Assembly: GCF_000485595.1 (NCBI RefSeq) | Contig: NW_014577652.1 | Coordinates: forward strand, 77,604-131,510 | DNA length: 53,907 nt | Direction of reading: 5' to 3' | Source of the DNA: Priapulus caudatus | Lineage: Eukaryota > Priapulida > Priapulimorpha > Priapulimorphida > Priapulidae | Part shown: positions 23,691-34,334 of the stretch, in pieces | Numbering within the stretch: position 1 is the first letter of the stretch | Layout of the letters: each line of letters begins with the position of its first letter | Position numbers and translations under genes: made by a program | Notes under the pieces: generated by a model | The model's input: only the letters and a program-made list of their open reading frames with translations | Databases searched by the model: none | What the model was told of the DNA's origin: nothing

Positions 23691-24005
23691 AACAGCCTTA
23701 CCCCTATACCATAATCTCGACCACCACTGCACCACCATTATCATCATTCATCATCCATCATCATCACGCTACCATTATCATCAGCAATCACCACCACCGA
23801 CACACCACGCGACACCACCACACCAACACCTAACAACAACAACACAACAAAACAACAACAACAACAACAACAACAGAACAACACTAACACACCGACCACC
23901 ACCTACGCATGCGACGGCTGCCGCACCAATTCATGCAAACACAACACAACAATCAACAGCAACAACAAACAACATCATGCATCCATCATCATCATCATCA
24001 TCATG
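23690..24005. repeat. CAC/ATC/AAC trinucleotide tract
   Basis: Compound trinucleotide microsatellite: CCACCA, then ATCATC, then AACAAC, then ATCATC. Confidence 0.88.
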
Positions 24006-24214
24006 GCCATGACAATCGTCTAATAACATTCCTGTACGCTAACCTCCTCATTACCAATGTGAGTGAGCGCTAGGTTTCTATAGTGTCGCCTCTATGTCTG
24101 TACAGTAAAACGACGCGCGTTGAATCAATAATGGAGTGCAGGGTCCCTCGCCCTGCGCTAGAGCCGACACCAGCGACAGACCATGGCAGGTGACAACTAC
24201 AGAATGTAACACAG

Positions 24215-24706
24215 TGTGTGCTGTGTGTGTGTGTGTGCGTGTCGTGATGGTGTGTGGTGTGTGTGTTGTGTGGTGTGTGTGTTGGTTGTGTGTGTGTGTT
24301 GGTGGTGTGATGTGCGTTGTGGGTGGGTGTGTGTAGGTGTGTGCGTGTGTGTGTGTGAGTGTGCGTGTGTTTGTCGTGGGTGTTGTGTGTGTGGTGTGTG
24401 TGTGTGTGTGTGGCGTGCGTGTGTGGGTGTTTGCGTGTGGTGTGTGTGTGTTGTGTGTGGTGCGTGTGGTGTTGTTGTGTGCGTGTGTGTGTGTGTGGTG
24501 TGTGTGTGTGTGGGAGTGTGTGTGTGTGTTTCGTCGGTGTGTGGTGTTCGTGTGTGTGTGTCGTGTGTGTGGGTGTGTGTGCGTGTGTGCGTGTGGTGTG
24601 TGCGTGTGGTGCGGTGTGTGTGTCGTGGTGCGTGTTGTGTTGTGCGTGTGTGTGTGTGTACGTCGTGTGTGTGCCGTGTGTGTGTGGTATGTTTGTTGTG
24701 TGTGTG

Positions 24707-24741
<35 letters not shown>

Positions 24742-25045
24742 TGCGGTGTGTGTGCGTGGTGTTGTTGTGTGTATGCGTGTGGTGTGTGTTGTGTGTGTGC
24801 GTGTGTGTGCCGTGTGTGCGTGTGTCTGTGTGTGTAGTGTGGGTGTGTGCGGCGTGGCCGCTGTCGTGTGTGTGCGTGCTGTGGTGTGGCGTTGTATTGT
24901 GCGTGATGTGTGCGTGTGGCGCTGTAGCGTGTGTTGTGTGTGTGTGTGCGTGTGTGTGTGGTGGCGCTGTGGTGTTGCGTGAGTGGTGTGTGTTGTGTGT
25001 TGTGTGTGTCTGTTGTGTGTGTGTGTGTGTGTGTGTGTGTCATGC
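24215..25045. repeat. (GT)n microsatellite, 0.8 kb
   Basis: A degenerate GT tract with GTGCGTG and GTTGT interruptions. The ORFs up to 321 codons are artefacts. Confidence 0.97.
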
Positions 25046-25184
25046 GTGTGCGATGGTGACGGCTTTACAATCGTTAAGCGACGCTAGTTGCGACTATCCC
25101 ATCTAATTGTTTTCTATACTGTCATGATACCACGCCGCCGCATCCACGCTGTCCCGACTATTCCCAGTAATGTGATGCAATGTA

Positions 25185-25606
25185 TAATATATATATAATA
25201 TATATAGATTAGTATATACATAAGTATATTGCATATATATACACATATACTGGAGAAGAGAGAGAAAGAGAGAGACATGAGATAGAGAGACGAGAGAGAG
25301 AGAGAGAAGAGTAGAGAGAAAGAGACGAGAGAAGGAGAGAGAAAGAGAGAGAGACAAGACCAGGAGAGGGATAGAAAGCGCAGTACAGAGAGGGATAGCA
25401 TAAGCGAGACAGATAGAAGAGGGAGATTGGACAGATAGATAGAAGATAGATAGATAGACTAATCAGATACGATAAGATGAGATGTAGATAGATAGGTATA
25501 GACTAGATAGATAGATAGATAGATAAATAGTATAAATAGATTAATAGATAAATAGATTAGATAGATAGATTATGATAGATAGATAGATAGAATAGAATAT
25601 GATAGC

Positions 25607-25642
<36 letters not shown>

Positions 25643-25775
25643 AAGAACGAAGAGAGAGTAATGGGAGAAGAGAAGAAGAGAGTGCGCCGGAGAAAGAGAG
25701 GAGAGAGCGAGAGAGAGAAGAGAGGAGAGAGACGGGTGGGGAGAGATGGAGCAATACAAAGATAGAGAGATGGGG
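25185..25775. repeat. TA, GA and (GATA)n microsatellites
   Basis: A TA-rich patch at 25185-25250, a (GA)n block at 25251-25400, a long (GATA)n block at 25430-25640, then GA-rich sequence up to 25775. The block ends 20 bp from the donor of the next exon. Confidence 0.94.
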
Positions 25776-25793
25776 CATACATATATAACTTAC

Positions 25794-26932
25794 GGATCAT
25801 CATAGTTCTGGATAAGTTCCTCTAGTCCGAGCGTTCTCGATTCAGACACCAGCGTGTCCGCATGAAGACTCGAGTCAGATTCTCGCGAGCTCGGTAAATG
25901 AGAATACATTTCTTCTTTCATATGCGGCTGCTGCGCGTTTTTTCCTGTTCGTTTATCATCGTTCGCGTTATTGTCATCGGAAATCGATTCGTCCTTATTC
26001 TTGTCGTCGGCAATTTCACGATGGTTTTCGCTCGCGTCCGCGTGTTGATGTGTTTTGTCGGTCGGTTTGTCGCTGAAAGCGTTAGCTATTTTCTCCGGTT
26101 TACTTATCCCGTCACCCTTTGTGACGTCTGCTTCGTTACTCGAGCGGATTTCCGACAAATCTTTGTTTTTCGATTGCTTCGCCTCGCTGTTAACCTCGGG
26201 TTCTCTGGCGCCGTCAGTACTGTCCGCAATGTTTTTATCAGTTTTAGTGGTTTTATGAGAATTATCGCTCTCTGAGTATGAGGTTTGTTCGTTTGCGCCG
26301 ATTGTTTCATTCGAGCGTTCGTGATTGCGTTCAACTTTCAATGTGCCGTCGGCGATTTTCTTATTGTTTCCGTCGCTATCGTCGCTGTGACGCTTATGTG
26401 CGTCGCCACCTTGCGGGGGTTTCTTGTCGTCGGCCGTCTTTTTGTCGGCTGAGTTAGCGCCACCCGCTAAACCTTTCCCGTCGACTAATCCCGGAGCTGT
26501 TCTATTGTTTTCGACGACGTCGCCGCCACGTCGGCTATCAGCTGCGCCGACGTCTTCCGTCGAGGATTCCGCCAAATTCTCGTCGTTTCTCTCGAGTTTT
26601 GCGTCGTCTGTGTCGTCGCTAGCTCCGCCGGGCCGACGCACCGTCGCGTCTCTCTCCGCTGGGAGTACGGCAGTCTCCTTCTCCTTCTCCGAAGTTCCTC
26701 CTCCACCGTCACCTCTCACTGACGCACCGGGATGCCCTGCAGCAGCTTCCTCATCCTCCGTAGCATCTTCCCCGTCGCGGCTTCCTAACTTCACATTAGC
26801 AGCAGCCGCTCTATGGGAGAACCCCGTCGTTTCGTTATGTTGCGTCGCTGGTTCGACCCGTTGTTCGGAGCTAATTGTGTGTGTCTCGGTCACAGTGTCC
26901 GTGTTCCCGTCTCCCATGGCATCACAGGCAAG
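25794..26932 (-). CDS. Large acidic disordered exon, probably CEP104
   Basis: A 1139-bp exon fully open on the minus strand from a TTGTATTGGCAG acceptor (after 26932) to a consensus donor CC|GTAAGT (25794/25793). It encodes about 379 residues, very rich in Asp, Glu, Lys, Asn, Ser and Thr and almost free of hydrophobics, so it should be disordered. An in-frame ATG (MGDGNTDTVTET) at 26917 could be a start if the acceptor is not used. The last residues, LGLEELIQNYDDP, resemble the LDDLAFDMYQDPE segment of human CEP104 that directly precedes the coiled coil. Strand and order agree with the exons at 17 kb. If correct, this CEP104 carries a very large acidic insertion. It is certainly unlike repeat-derived ORFs in composition. 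Confidence 0.7.
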
Positions 26933-27130
26933 CTGCCAATACAAGCACAGCAGTGTGTGACAACCAGGTGGAGGTGCGTGCGGGGGAGGGGGGGACTAGT
27001 CAGCGGTGGTGCACGCAGCACGGCAGCGAGCGTAGAACCCAGGTGTCGGCAGCCTCTGTGGTAGCGAAATACACGATGTTGTAGCATGGAGGTGAGAGTT
27101 TGAGCGGAGAAATATAGGAAAATTACAGAA

Positions 27131-27163
<33 letters not shown>

Positions 27164-27195
27164 GCGTGTATATGTGTGTCTGTGGGTGTGTAATA
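27131..27195. repeat. (TG)n microsatellite
   Basis: TG with TGCG units, followed by a short (TAAA)n run. Confidence 0.93.
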
Positions 27196-27334
27196 AATAA
27201 ATAAATAAATTACAATAGATATTAAATATTATATACAACGTTAGTTTTACAAGTAACTAATTAAATGACTCGGAAACCTCAGTCGTTCTCATCATTTCAC
27301 TAAGCTTAAAAGTTATTATATTTGTAAAGAATAG

Positions 27335-27412
27335 GCCCCCCCAGCCCCGGCGCCGCCCGCCGCCCCCGCGCCCCCCCCCCGGGCGGGCGCCCCCGCGCCC
27401 CCCCCATCGCAT
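27335..27412. repeat. Abrupt C-rich/GC island
   Basis: About 78 bp of almost pure C and G (runs of 7-12 C) inside AT-rich sequence, with sharp edges. It looks like a homopolymer-collapse or low-quality consensus artefact, or a short GC-rich insertion. Confidence 0.7.
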
Positions 27413-27870
27413 AAATAGTATATTTATATATTCTTGCACTCCGTATCACGATAAGACCAGATTTCATGATATCGTCCATTCAAGCACCACGCGAGAAATA
27501 CCATTATATCCATTCCATTTATAAATTCAATACAGGGCGCGTTCTTTCTCGTCGTGTTAGTGAGATTGAATTCATCAGAGTAGCCCAGCTTGCCGCTGTG
27601 CGTGCATGTATTTACAGATTGCGTTCCCCACATTTAGAGCAGACAACAACGCTGCGCTCTCTATTCAGAAGCGACACTCCGATGAAAGAAGCTCTCGCAA
27701 TATCTCGCGGGACGGACGCGGGGCGACGGCGTCTCTAGTGGTAGCGACTAAGAGCGACAGCAGTGCAATCTCCAATCTCTGATCGCTGACTCAAAATGAA
27801 TCCCGACGATGAAGCTAATTCTAACTGCAATTCTATTACATCCTCGCCTCCGCTAACATCCACCTCTCCC
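27413..27870. other. No gene called
   Basis: Unique sequence. An ATG at 27796 in good context opens MNPDDEANSNCNSITSS and then runs into the CA repeat. It could be a first exon but has no visible donor before the repeat. Confidence 0.45.
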
Positions 27871-27879
27871 CCCCAACCC

Positions 27880-28260
27880 GCAACACACACACACACTCAG
27901 CACAAGCACACACACACACACACACACACACACAGCACACAATGACCCACCACCACAGACGACAACACACACACACGACATCACCCACACACCACACACA
28001 CACATGGCCCACACACCCAGCAATCAGCACACACCACCCAATCACACACAGCACACACACACACAGCACACACACACACACACACCCACACAGCACACAC
28101 ACACAGCACACACACACACACACACACACCACACAACACACAGCAAGCACACACACACACACACACCAACTCACACACACAACACACACACACACACACA
28201 CCCACCCACACACACACACAACCACACACGCACCACACACACACACACACACACACCTCA
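27880..28260. repeat. (CA)n microsatellite
   Basis: CA with CAGCACA and CACCCA interruptions. Confidence 0.96.
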
Positions 28261-28727
28261 CCAACCACCCCCCACCCCACTACCGCACGCACCACCAACA
28301 CAGCAAGAGCACAACCACCAACGACAGGCAGCAGCATGGCAGCAGCACGAGCAGAGCAGCAGCAGCACCCAGCACCAACACACCACCACCACGAGCAGCA
28401 GCCAGCAGGAGCAGTAACACCACCAACCACCAACAGCAGCAGCAGGACATAGCACCACCACCAACCACCAGCAGCAGCAGCAACAGCAGGGCACAGCAGA
28501 ACGCATCCACCACCAGCAGTCACACCACACGCACGGCATCACCACCACTCACCATCACGCCACCACCCCTAATGCACGCATCACCCACCATCACCGCCAC
28601 CACCACACCGACACCGAGCACAGCACACCTACTCACTACATCACCCCTCCACCACCATCCCCCGCACCACGCGATTCACCACCACCACCATCACCACCAC
28701 CACCACCACCACCACCACCATCACCAC

Positions 28728-28759
<32 letters not shown>

Positions 28760-28812
28760 CCACCACCACCACCAGCAGCAGCAGCAACAGCACCACCACC
28801 CGCCACCCACCA
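28261..28812. repeat. CAC/CAG trinucleotide tract (His/Gln coding)
   Basis: Interrupted CAG, ACC and CAC repeats, with nearly pure (CAC)n then (CAG)n at 28676-28800. An ORF of 340 codons (27942-28964) reads through both the CA and CAC/CAG blocks. Its non-repetitive tail after 28812 (TKDLQHAERKRSERRISRR) is the only part that could be coding. Confidence 0.9.
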
Positions 28813-28964
28813 CCAAAGATCTTCAACACGCAGAAAGAAAGCGATCCGAACGTAGAATATCCAGAAGAAATATCTGGATCGCTGCCAAGCTATCGTCTCC
28901 CGAGCTTTTCCTCGCCGCTGCGCTCCCTCGCGGACGGGTGTTTCGGGTATCGAGGCGTAATTAG

Positions 28965-30420
28965 TGAGCTAGTTGAATAATGAATGATGGCGGCTGCTGG
29001 GGATGATGAGCGTCGATAATTCGTAATTGGCGCATAAACGTCGTCCCACGCCGCCACGAGAAGTGTCAGAAGAATCAGCAAAAAACCTCTGTCGTCATTA
29101 AAGCAACGAGAATTTAGTTCAAAGCCGCAGTTAATTAATGGAGATATAATATAATATATAATATATATAATATAATAATGGATATATAATATAGCCTAAT
29201 AACGTAACGACGTCGAGAAAGTTGAAGAAATGTCGAATGATGAATTTTCCTCGTGGCTCGTTAGATGGTATTATTGCGCTGCACGCGATTGTAACTGTCA
29301 CAGCAAAAACACAGAGAAAGTATCAGCAATGTTATACACACACTCACGCTGACGCGCGCGCACGCTTAAATACGACACGGAAGTAGAGCATGTTGCGGTG
29401 TAATCTGCATCTCATTTATCGTCATTAAATCGACGATTAATTAAACAACTTGCCGGCTCATTAAAGTCTCTCGAAGCATCGCTATGACGTCAGCGAGCGC
29501 GACCTCGTGACGTGTACAGTGACGGCGCTGTGAGGCACATGGCGTTAGTTAGGCAAGGCGTCTGCTTCAAACACGTATCCGCCATGTTTCTACCTTAGCC
29601 CTGATCACCCACTACGCTCCCCCTCCAACGAATCGGATACTTCTAAAGGGTTGTCTATGATATATCTTATCATATCGAATTTGATAATATAAAAAAACAC
29701 TATTATTAATATCATGATAAAATTCAATATTAATATATAATTATTTAATAATAAAATAATAACAACGTTAAGTTTAGAATATCAGCTTTCCATACGAAAT
29801 AACGGCTGCAATCTAACCAAAAAAAAGCCATAGAATTTTTTTTGCTATCGTATCGTTTCCTGTCTCGCTTCAGGACGCCTTTTCTTCTCCGGAACTTTTC
29901 AGGAACTTATTAACGATATTTAACGGAAGCTTCCCTGCATTTCTTTCCCCGAATAAAAATTCTTCCGTTTGAAAGTGGCGCGTATGATTGCTGACTTCAA
30001 GTAGCGAGTGTATGACAGTAAATGCATTTCCAATATAACGAAGTTGTTGTTACGACGTTCGTTCGAGCGAGTGAAATATGATAATGAGGTTATTATAATG
30101 AGCACGCCAGCGACGGTTAAATTCTAATGTTATTTAACTCAGGAAATTTAAATAGATCTCATTCATCTAATTCTATGCACGAACAAAACGTACTCTAAAT
30201 AACAATGCACGCTAGGAACACTGTTCCGCGTTATTCTGTCTATACCTATTTGAGAGAGAAAGAGAAGTGCTTTGCTTAGATGATCTCAGCAAGATATATA
30301 CACACAGATAAAGCCAGAACTGCCTGTAAGTGTCGTCTGGTGTAACGGGGTGGATCAACACATCAAACGTTGCGACGATGTGCGTGTCAACGAATAGCCC
30401 GTTAGTTTTGTTCGCTCCAC
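28965..30420. other. No gene seen; AT-rich patches
   Basis: About 1.45 kb without a convincing exon. TA-rich patches lie at 29140-29185 and 29650-29760. A perfect TGACGTCA sits at 29485-29492 within a GC-richer stretch that could be promoter-like, but no transcription start can be placed. Confidence 0.5.
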
Positions 30421-30422
30421 GC

Positions 30423-30486
30423 GAGGGAGAAGCGAGAATCGAACGCGTCTGCACGTGGCGGATGCGGTTACCACGGGCTACCGTCT
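30423..30486 (-). repeat. tRNA-like (SINE head) fragment
   Basis: Read on the minus strand, TAGCCCGTGGT (30480-30470) resembles an RNA polymerase III A box. CGTTCGATTCT (30445-30435) matches the B box GGTTCGANNCC at 9 of 11 positions, 24 bases further on. The flanks do not fold into acceptor or T stems, so it is not a functional tRNA. The body of a possible SINE would extend toward 30200. No poly(A) tail or target duplication was seen. Confidence 0.4.
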
Positions 30487-30884
30487 GTAGCCCTTAGTTT
30501 CACCAACGCTAGACTCACTCATGAACACTCGACCCCCGCGTGGCAGCATCGCTACACAGCGCTCCGGTTTCAAAAGCGTTTAAAACAGCGTTGACTTTTA
30601 CCGGTTCGATGAAAGGAGAGCGATGTAGATAGAGCGAATCGGAGCGAATAGCGTGAATGTTTGCTGTGGACGGTGAAGCAGCGCATCCATGAAACATTAG
30701 AGGTTGTTTGCATGAACACCGAGCGAGCGTCAACTTCTCGCCATATTGGTCTTACTGGCGCATGTGTGCATAGTGATGCTGTGTGTTTGTGTGTGAGTGC
30801 GTATAAAGATATATTTATATATATATATATATATATTCATATCATTCTATTATATAGTGCTGCCGTTTGAGTGAGTGAGTGTAT

Positions 30885-30950
30885 GTGAGCGTGTGCGTGC
30901 GTGTGTGCGTGCGTGCGTGCGTGTATGTATGTGAGTGAGTGTGAGTGAAT
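30885..30950. repeat. (GTGC)n / (GTGA)n microsatellite
   Basis: A short GTGC, GTGT and GAGTGAGT tract. Confidence 0.9.
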
Positions 30951-31200
30951 TTGACATTTTCTTTTTGTAAGAATGAAATATATGCGCCAGACTGCTGTAC
31001 TGCCGCTTTATAACAATAATGGCGTTCTTTCGTGATAAAGTGTAATAATACTCACATTAACGTCATCCGCCCGTACGACGTGCTGCGACATTAAACGCCT
31101 GATTTAATATAACTTTAATTGGTGTTTTTCCTGTTTCGTTTGTAGCCATCAATTATTCACGAGACAATTTACTAGAATGTTCGATAAATGTATCGCCCAT

Positions 31201-31216
31201 AAACCCTAACCCTAAC
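31201..31216 (-). repeat. Short telomeric repeat (CCCTAA)n
   Basis: AAACCCTAACCCTAAC: two CCCTAA units at the left edge of the long CA/CGCA tract. Too short to be more than a hint. Confidence 0.5.
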
Positions 31217-31231
31217 ATATGCGACGGAAAT

Positions 31232-31678
31232 AGCGTGCACACGCACGTACACGCACGCGCGCCACGCACGTACAGCCACACACACGCACGCGCCACGCAC
31301 ACAACACACGCACACACACATTCACACAATACCACACACACAACACGCACACACACACACACACACAACACACACACACACACACACACACAGCACACAC
31401 CCACACAGCACACACACACACACACACACCACACACCCACATCAACACAACGACACACACACACACACACAACCACACACCTCCACACACACAGCACAAC
31501 ACACAATCGCCGCGCAGCCGCGCACACACACACGACACACACGCACGTGACAGCACCGCGCCGCACGCACACACACACAGCGCACATACACACACACACA
31601 CACACACGACACACACACACACGCCCACACCAGCAGCCAGACACATCACACGCACACGCGACACGCACGACATGCACA

Positions 31679-31712
<34 letters not shown>

Positions 31713-32065
31713 CACACGCCACACTGCACACGCCACACACATTACAAGCACACGCACACGCACACGCACACGCACAACGCACACAACACCAGCACACACG
31801 ACACACGCACACGCACACGGCACACGCACACGCCCACGCACGCACACGGCCACGCAACGCACACGCACACGCACACGCACTACGCACACGCACCACGCAC
31901 ACGCACACGCCATCACGCCACACGCACACACCCACACACACGCAACACGCAACCACGCACACGCACACGCCACAACGGCACACGCACAACGCCACGCACA
32001 GACGCACACGACGCACACGCACACGCACACACACACAGCACACGACACACACATACACACACATG
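31232..32065. repeat. (CA)n / (CGCA)n microsatellite, 0.8 kb
   Basis: CA in the left half, CGCACA in the right half. The ORFs of up to 363 codons on both strands are artefacts. Confidence 0.97.
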
Positions 32066-32112
32066 CCCCCCCCCCTGCTGCTACTAGCTGCTACTGATTG
32101 TCTGTTGTTGCT

Positions 32113-32232
32113 TTGATGATAATAGCATGATGATGATGATGATGGAATGCATGATGAATGATTGATGATAATGAATGACTTGATGAATGATGATGATGAT
32201 CGATGATAATGATGATGGACTAGAGCTAGACG
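32113..32232. repeat. (GAT)n / (GATGAAT)n microsatellite
   Basis: GATGAT and TGAATGAT units, about 120 bp. Confidence 0.9.
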
Positions 32233-32356
32233 ATGACGATGCATGCTTACTGAACGATTGTTAATGCCCTACATACTGTTATGCTGCCCTACAGCTGGCT
32301 ACAACATACTACGCCCTAAAGCCCTACGTCTTGGACCACGTCCTTGCTTGTTGCAG

Positions 32357-32494
32357 GAGGGACTCGTAAAGTACTATTGTTCGGAAGTCCGCCAAATTCC
32401 GGATGCTCTTCATGACCTTGCACACGTCAATCAAATTCGAGAAGGAGTGGTTCAAATGTTAAAGCAGTCTGAATTGTCTCTGGCAGTTTCGTAG
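32357..32494 (+). CDS. Terminal exon of an unrecognised gene
   Basis: After a good acceptor (CTTGCTTGTTGCAG, ending at 32356) the plus strand is open for 45 residues and ends in TAG at 32492-32494. The peptide has normal composition and looks helical: EGLVKYYCSEVRQIP, then DALHDLAHVNQIREGVVQML, then KQSELSLAVS. Polyadenylation signals AATAAA follow at 32578 and 32729, as expected for a 3' exon. I do not recognise the family. The upstream exons must lie beyond the 0.8-kb CA repeat and were not found. The ATG at 32243 upstream would read through the pyrimidine-rich intron end and is unlikely to be used. Confidence 0.6.
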   Translation, partial: EGLVKYYCSEVRQIPDALHDLAHVNQIREGVVQMLKQSELSLAVS

Positions 32495-32577
32495 ATGCAC
32501 ACCTAACTTCTCTATGTATACGAAGCCATCTCTCAGTGATCGAAAGCTTACCAAGGCTAAAATGCATAGACGTAAAA

Positions 32578-32583
32578 AATAAA
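32578..32583 (+). terminator. Polyadenylation signal AATAAA
   Basis: An exact AATAAA 84 bp after the stop codon of the terminal exon at 32357-32494. A second copy is at 32729-32734. Either could be used. Confidence 0.5.
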
Positions 32584-32734
32584 TTGTTGCAAGAAATGTA
32601 ATCGATACTCTGCCAAATTCAGATAAAACAATTTTGAATACCTATATGTCATATCTTTTGATATTATACACTTCAAACTTATTTATACTATATATTACTA
32701 ACTTTTATACTTGTTTTAATGTACCATGAATAAA

Positions 32735-33018
32735 CGAGACGGCCTGTAGCCACAACATCAGGCCTTATCGAAAGTCATGTTTTAAAACGAAACATTTGGT
32801 ATTTTCGGTGTGTGAGACAACTTCAGCTGCCTCGCTTAATTGCCAGCCTGGCCACTGTAATTTCCTACAGGCTTTGTGGTGGACCTAGCTCTAGCACTTC
32901 TCTGCAATTCCCGCACCTGCTGAGAAAGCGGGTCAGGTTAGAGTTTACCAAAAGGCGGTAAGATTCAGCATTGTGCATCCAAGGGACCACGCACCAAACG
33001 ACATCACTTCGTGTCCTA
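32735..33018. other. No gene seen
   Basis: Unique sequence downstream of the polyadenylation signals, up to a foldback at 33021. Confidence 0.5.
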
Positions 33019-33020
33019 TT

Positions 33021-33091
33021 ATATATATATCAAGAGCCTCATAATAGAGATCTCTAGAGAATCTCTACTATGAGCGTCTTGATATATATAT
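33021..33091. repeat. Foldback element, family 1 (copy 1)
   Basis: Inverted arms of about 31 bp: the left contains TATCAAGAGCCTCATAATAG and the right contains CTACTATGAGCGTCTTGATA, with three mismatches in the 21-bp core and a short TCTAGAGA-centred loop. A related arm occurs at 38223-38266. TA-rich sequence follows up to 33165. Confidence 0.75.
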
Positions 33092-33401
33092 GATATATAT
33101 ATTATATATATATATAGGGTTATTTATATTACGGTATATATTATATAAATAGCCGGGTGTTGCTACTGTACAAATTGGTGGCAGCGGGCGGCGAATTACG
33201 CGGGAATAGAATGTTGTGTCTATGTTTGGAATACAACGGATGAAATTTCACATTGAGTTTAACAGCGTAATGTGGCGCAGAGCAGCATGCAGGCAACAGC
33301 AGCAGCAGCAGACAGCCAGGCCGGGCACGCTGAGTCCTTGCAAACCGTGTCGGCAAACCCGAACCATAGCGAACGAGTGTGTAACGTACTGTTGTTGTTA
33401 C

Positions 33402-34325
33402 TAATACCCCCGTCACACCGCGACGGCGCACCATCCGCGACCGCGGCGGACCAGAAATGTACAGGTCGCCGGCAAACCGGCAGAACAGAAACGCGAGAAA
33501 AGTCCCAAAAATTATAACTTTGAAAAAAACCGCGCTCTTACCGGAACCTGTGCGATCAATACGCGTTCTCACGCGGCGCCCGCTACGACCTGCTCCGCGC
33601 TTATGGCGTTTCTAATTGGAATCTATGGGCTTCGGCAACGGCGATCCCGGCGTTCCCGCCGGCCCGCTTCTCACCACACTCATTGGGGGTTCTTACCACG
33701 CGTCTTCTACGTGTATCGCGACTGCACGGCGACCTCACGGTCCCGTTTCTACACGTTCTCACGGCGACTTATATAGCTGCGTCAGCATTGTTTTCGAAAA
33801 TTTTAACTGTATAGTTGTGCGTTTGCTGAGTAGAAGCTAGAAAACACGATTGCGAAGAAACAAAACTTACCAGAGGCCGATGTGCCGTGGCCAATGGCCG
33901 AGACAGATCGGCGATGAAACAGATCGGCAGATCGGATGAAGATAGCATCCAGTGAATTTCTCCGTTGAAAAATGTTCATCAATTTTCGCAGCGTCTTTGC
34001 CACGGTGTACTGCGCGTTGTACTACGTTTTATGGAGATGTTCGACGACTTGTCTCACGACACTTTCGCGACCCACGCGTTCTCACCGCGTTTCCAGGTCA
34101 GATTTGCCGAACTTTGGCGTTTGTTTTTTGAACATGCTTCAAAACAAACGCCGGTGATCGGGCGATCATTGGGACCATGGCGACCACACCACGATGTCTG
34201 CGCTTTTCACACGCTTAATACCACGGCTTCATGGCGACACTTTGGCGCGCTCTGGCCCATTTTCCGTCGCCGTAGCAGCGCCAGTAAGGACGCCACCCCG
34301 GAAGCCGCCTGTGACGGGGGTATTA
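33402..34325. mobile_element. Non-autonomous DNA transposon with 15-bp TIRs
   Basis: The 15-mer TAATACCCCCGTCAC at 33402-33416 is repeated exactly in inverted orientation at 34311-34325, giving a 924-bp element. The interior is GC-rich and has no intact transposase. It contains a second strong hairpin (GGCGTTTGTTTT near 34116-34127 paired with AAAACAAACGCC at 34141-34152). If the duplicated target is TA, the element proper would begin at CCCCCGTCAC. The flanks do not decide this. Superfamily not assigned. Confidence 0.75.
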
Positions 34326-34334
34326 CGGACTCAG

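Noticed and set aside
27942-28964. 340-codon His/Gln-rich ORF resembling a poly-Q/poly-H transcription factor
   Set aside because: It is carried by CA, CAC and CAG microsatellites. Only the last ~50 codons are complex, and they show no family motif.
30212-30454. 80-codon minus ORF downstream of the tRNA-like boxes
   Set aside because: It overlaps the putative SINE and has no splice sites or homology that I recognise.
30420-30490. Functional tRNA gene
   Set aside because: The T and acceptor stems do not pair and the anticodon arm is not well formed; only the promoter boxes resemble a tRNA.
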